DNA of 24,721 nt, taken from the NCBI GenBank assembly GCA_035290185.1, contig DATDUW010000034.1:1-24721 (forward strand), given 5' to 3'. Each line of letters begins with the position of its first letter. Position 1 is the first letter of the stretch. The stretch comes from DATDUW01 sp035290185 (lineage in GTDB: Bacteria; Patescibacteriota; Patescibacteriia; UBA9934; GWF2-40-263). This document shows, piece after piece, positions 21,764-24,721 of the stretch. A program made the position numbers and the translations under genes. The notes under the pieces were generated by a model, which saw only the letters and a list, made by a program, of their open reading frames with translations, did no database searches and was not told the origin of the DNA.

Positions 21764-23473
21764 CTACATTTCCTCAACCGTCTTTATTCCCAAAAGACTG
21801 AGCCCGTTACGGAGTGTCTGCCCGACCGCACCCACAAGCGCCAATCGAGCCTGTCGAACTTTTTCTTCGGCTTGAAGAACGGGAACCTCCGCATAAAATG
21901 CGGAAAACAGCTTCGCCAGGTCAAAAAGAAACTGCGCAATCCGATCAAAACGAAAATCTTGAACCGTGGTTGCCACGACCTCCGGATACCGCGCAAGCCA
22001 TAAAAGAAGATGATGTTCCAACGGCTGTGTCCACTGTTTCGCATCAAAAGAAGAAGAAACTTGACCTGCTTTTTTCAAGAGAGAGGCAATACGTGCCACG
22101 GAATAGAGAAGGTAGGGCCCTGTAAAACCCTCAAAAGAGACGGCTTCTTTTATGTCGAAGACGATGGATTTATTCGGGTCTTGGCGCAGCATGCCAAACT
22201 GCATGGCAGCCAAGCCAATGGCTTTCGCGGTCTTTTCAACTTTTTTTGGTTTCCAATCCGGATGGCGCTTTTCCGTTTCTTCCCTTGCAGAGGAAACCAC
22301 GCTATCTTGAAAATCTCTATAACGGATGATCGTCCCTTTGCGCGAGGACATGGCCCCTTCCTTCAAGGTCACGAAATCATATGAAAGATGGACCAGGTCT
22401 TTTTTGAATCCCATGCGCTTCAGCGTGGCAAAAAGCTGTTTCATGGCCAGCGACTGACGGTTATCAACCACATAAATACTTTTCTCCGGATGGAAATCCT
22501 CCTCTTTTTTATAGGCAAGGGCAAGGTCCTTCGCATAGTAGAGCAGCGTCCCGTCCGAACGAACAAGAAGGTAAACACCAAGACCCTCCGATGCAAGATC
22601 CACAATCCAGGCCCCCTGACTATGTGTAACAATACCGCGCCGGATAAGGTCTTCCAGAAGCTCACGGGTCTTGCGGATAAATTGGGATTCTAAATACCAC
22701 GCCTGGATAGGAAGATCCAACTCGTGAAAAGTGGCCTTCAGAGAATCCAATGACCATTTTCTCGTCTTTTTCCAAAGAGCCAAGAGCGGCCCTTTTTCGC
22801 CGGATTCCAACTTTTTATACACACGAGAAATCTCCTCTTTGGCCGATGGATCCTCTTCAAACACGCGTTCAGCTTCCACATAAACTTTCTGGAGGAACGC
22901 ATCCCGTTCTTCCTTGGGTGGTTCTTCCCCGGCATGAAATTTCTCAAGACCCCAAATGATCTTTGCCACGTGCATACCCAGATCATTCAGATAGGAAACG
23001 GGGGTCACGTCATATCCACCGGAGCGCAAAACCATGACAGCCGCCTGGCCGACAAACAGATTGCGCGCATGACCGACGTGTAATTCTTTATGGGTGTTCA
23101 TGTTGGCGTATTCTACCAAGACCCGCTTTCCGAACCCGCCGTTCCCGGTTCCATATGCGGTGCCACCGGCTCCGATCTCATCAAGAACCGCTTTGCCAAA
23201 AAAAACGTCTGAAAGAAAAAAATTTACATAGGGCCCGCGTGCTTCGGCCTTACGGATCCACCCGCCCGGCTCAATCTTGGCCGCCAGTTCGTTTGCAACC
23301 TCGGCTGGGGCCTTCTTCCAACCCTTTGCCAAAGCAAAACAAGGATAGGCAAGATCCCCGAAAGAAGGGTCTGGAGGATAGATGATCTCACCCATGGCTG
23401 GCGCATGCGATTTGTCCAAAGCAATTTTGAGCGACCGCAGTGCCTCTTGTTTTGCTTTAAGAATGGCGTACAT
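21764..23473 (-). CDS. argS: Arginyl-tRNA synthetase
   Basis: This enzyme charges tRNA-Arg. From the ATG at 23473 it has 569 residues. The N-terminal Add1-like domain (1 to about 110) is followed by the class I core with the HIGH-type motif LHVGHARN (HVGH at 132-135) and the KMSKS-like MSSRKG (375-380). The helical anticodon-binding (DALR) domain, about 455-569, begins with FTGPYLLYSVARI. Length and order are normal. The frame is open upstream to 23539, but that part overlaps the tyrS end. The start lies 4 bp after the tyrS stop, with GAGG directly before the ATG, so the two synthetases are probably one operon. Confidence 0.98.
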   Translation of the reverse strand: MYAILKAKQEALRSLKIALDKSHAPAMGEIIYPPDPSFGDLAYPCFALAKGWKKAPAEVANELAAKIEPGGWIRKAEARGPYVNFFLSDVFFGKAVLDEIGAGGTAYGTGNGGFGKRVLVEYANMNTHKELHVGHARNLFVGQAAVMVLRSGGYDVTPVSYLNDLGMHVAKIIWGLEKFHAGEEPPKEERDAFLQKVYVEAERVFEEDPSAKEEISRVYKKLESGEKGPLLALWKKTRKWSLDSLKATFHELDLPIQAWYLESQFIRKTRELLEDLIRRGIVTHSQGAWIVDLASEGLGVYLLVRSDGTLLYYAKDLALAYKKEEDFHPEKSIYVVDNRQSLAMKQLFATLKRMGFKKDLVHLSYDFVTLKEGAMSSRKGTIIRYRDFQDSVVSSAREETEKRHPDWKPKKVEKTAKAIGLAAMQFGMLRQDPNKSIVFDIKEAVSFEGFTGPYLLYSVARIASLLKKAGQVSSSFDAKQWTQPLEHHLLLWLARYPEVVATTVQDFRFDRIAQFLFDLAKLFSAFYAEVPVLQAEEKVRQARLALVGAVGQTLRNGLSLLGIKTVEEM

Positions 23474-23477
23474 ACCT

Positions 23478-24686
23478 CTACGTGGCAGGTGGAAAAACCC
23501 GAATAAAAAACCGTTTCCCTTTTTGTAAAATGACCCCATCCGTCCCAGGAACGATTTTTTGTTCGAAAGACGTCACATCCGCTCCGTCCACCTTTACGCC
23601 GCCTCCCTCAACCAAACGCCGCGCATCACCCTTGGAAGAAGCAAGCTTGGTCTCTACGAGAAGATCGGCGACCGTCATTGTGGGAACGGAAAGGCGGTGC
23701 TCCGGTATTATTTTCGGAACTTCTCTGTCATGAAACATCCTGTTAAAATTTTCGCGAGCGAGAACAGCTTCGGATTCGGAGTGGAAAATCTTCACGACTT
23801 CAAAAGCGAGACGGGCCTTTTGGTCGCGGGGATTTTCCTGATCTTTTTTGAGCGTCGAAATTTCTTCAAACGATAATGAAGTGAGCAGAGTAAAATAATT
23901 TTCAATGAGATCGTCAGGAATCGACATGACCTTTCCAAATTTTTCATCGGGTTTTCCCTCTAGAAAAATGGCGTTATCAAAACTCTTCGACATTTTCTTT
24001 TTGCCATCGGTCCCGATTAAAAGAGGAACCAAAACCACATCTTGTTCGGGCATGGCAAAACGGCGCTGCATACGGCGGCCGAAAAGGACATTGAGTTTCT
24101 GGTCAATGCCCCCAAGCTCGATATCGGACTTCACCATGACCGAATCGTAGCCCTGCATCATCGGGTACAAAATTTCCAACGTCGAGAGGGGGTGTTCCGG
24201 ATCGTCAACGCGTTTGCGAAAATCTTCGCGCTGCAAAACTTGTTGGAGGGAAACCAAGGAGGTTAACGACAGTATTTCAGCTGCCTTCATAGGAAAAAAC
24301 CATTCGCCGTTGTGGCGAACTTCGAGTTTATCCATGTCTAAAATCTTCGCAGCCTGGTCTAAGTACGTTGCCTTATTCTCTTCGATTTTTTCGCGCGAAA
24401 GCCTCTGTCTAGCCTCGGTCCGGCCGGTCGGGTCGCCGATTTCAGCAGTGGCGTCGCCGATAATCAAAATCGCCTGGTGCCCGAGGTCCTGAAACTGCCG
24501 CAATTTCCGCAACGGCACGGTGTGCCCGAGATGCAGGTGTGGGGACGTTGGGTCAATACCCAACTTCACGCGCAAAACTTCGCCTGAAAGCATGCGGTTG
24601 CGCAAATGTTCGGCGACAACAATCTCTTCCGTCCCGCGGGACAAAACTTCTTCAACGGCTTGGGGATCGGAATTTACTTTGTTCAT
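23478..24686 (-). CDS. tyrS: Tyrosyl-tRNA synthetase
   Basis: This enzyme charges tRNA-Tyr. In 402 residues it has the class I HIGH-type motif HLGH (52-55, in GIDPTSPHLHLGH), GDATAEIGDPTGRTEAR, the tyrosine-site segment ILYPMMQGYDS (172-182), the KMSKS loop at 231-235 and a C-terminal S4 RNA-binding domain (about 335-400, with SSKGDARRLVEGGGVKVDG). The ATG overlaps the stop of the unseen upstream gene (ATGA), which fixes the start. argS follows. Confidence 0.98.
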   Translation of the reverse strand: MNKVNSDPQAVEEVLSRGTEEIVVAEHLRNRMLSGEVLRVKLGIDPTSPHLHLGHTVPLRKLRQFQDLGHQAILIIGDATAEIGDPTGRTEARQRLSREKIEENKATYLDQAAKILDMDKLEVRHNGEWFFPMKAAEILSLTSLVSLQQVLQREDFRKRVDDPEHPLSTLEILYPMMQGYDSVMVKSDIELGGIDQKLNVLFGRRMQRRFAMPEQDVVLVPLLIGTDGKKKMSKSFDNAIFLEGKPDEKFGKVMSIPDDLIENYFTLLTSLSFEEISTLKKDQENPRDQKARLAFEVVKIFHSESEAVLARENFNRMFHDREVPKIIPEHRLSVPTMTVADLLVETKLASSKGDARRLVEGGGVKVDGADVTSFEQKIVPGTDGVILQKGKRFFIRVFPPAT

Positions 24687-24721
24687 AGATTGCTCAGCTG
24701 CTGTCTTAAGCCTTCCACTTT
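24683..24721 (-). CDS. C-terminal fragment of an upstream gene (product unknown)
   Basis: From the right edge one frame reads KVEGLRQQLSNL and stops at a TGA that overlaps the tyrS ATG as ATGA. Such overlaps are the usual operon junction in this window (compare the 143-aa gene and yraN). Twelve residues are too few to name the product, and the frame could also be chance. Confidence 0.4.
   Translation of the reverse strand, partial: KVEGLRQQLSNL

Noticed and set aside
1..24721. UGA recoding as in Gracilibacteria/SR1
   Set aside because: RF2 is present and TGA ends several genes exactly at operon junctions (rsmA/TSP3 region, yraN junction, DAG-kinase-like gene).
1..24721. CRISPR array, insertion sequence, integrase or attachment site at the tRNAs
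   Set aside because: No regularly spaced repeats, transposase-like ORF or tRNA-end duplication was seen.

Overview
The window looks like a chromosomal piece of a Patescibacteria (Candidate Phyla Radiation) bacterium, probably of a Parcubacteria-type lineage; an Uhrbacteria/Magasanikbacteria-like relative is my best guess, but this is inference. Reasons: a short YidC without a large periplasmic domain, a membrane-anchored protein with thrombospondin type-3 calcium repeats beside a very large secreted Cys-rich protein, an O-antigen-ligase/nucleotidyltransferase pair, a diverged DAG-kinase-like protein, and dense packing. Every supported gene is on the minus strand, so gene order below runs from right to left. 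UGA is an ordinary stop here: several genes end in TGA and a full RF2 gene is present, so this is not a code-25 (Gracilibacteria/SR1) genome.

Right end (24.7-20.5 kb): the last codons of an unseen gene overlap tyrS, followed by argS. A bactofilin and a DAG-kinase-like protein then have their own sigma70-type promoter. Next (20.5-14.2 kb) comes a long compact run: tRNA-Leu(GAG), a 166-aa unknown ORF whose stop lies inside tRNA-Val(UAC), two small membrane proteins, yraN, nusA, yidC, a nucleotidyltransferase-like protein and an O-antigen-ligase-like polytopic protein. It mixes RNA processing, transcription, membrane insertion and surface polysaccharide functions.

The stretch 14.2-12.1 kb is the least explained part. 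It is a self-contained three-gene cassette of unrecognised proteins (414, 56 and 111 aa) with its own TTGACA-N17-TTAAAT promoter, strong AGGAGG-type ribosome sites on all three genes and its own intrinsic terminator. The 414-aa protein is very acidic and contains an internal duplication still visible in the DNA (39 of 45 bases, 612 bp apart).

Next is groES-groEL (12.1-9.95 kb), with a textbook promoter, a CIRCE operator with one mismatch (HrcA control) and a strong terminator. After it a small operon begins at an extended -10 promoter: a DUF4870-like membrane protein, an APH/choline-kinase-like kinase and a histidine phosphatase, the last two overlapping. It may read on into prfB, which keeps the classical autoregulatory +1 frameshift (CTT TGA C after a GGGGG Shine-Dalgarno-like run), a sugar-nucleotide epimerase and rsmA/ksgA.

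The left end (4.7 kb to the edge) holds a membrane-anchored TSP3 protein and, 3 bp behind it, a secreted giant protein of more than 1315 residues that runs off the window. The giant has a signal peptide, carbohydrate-binding-like modules, EF-hand/TSP3-like acidic loops and five copies of a C-x5-G-C motif. No stretch longer than about 210 bases lacks a gene. I saw no IS element, CRISPR array or replication origin.
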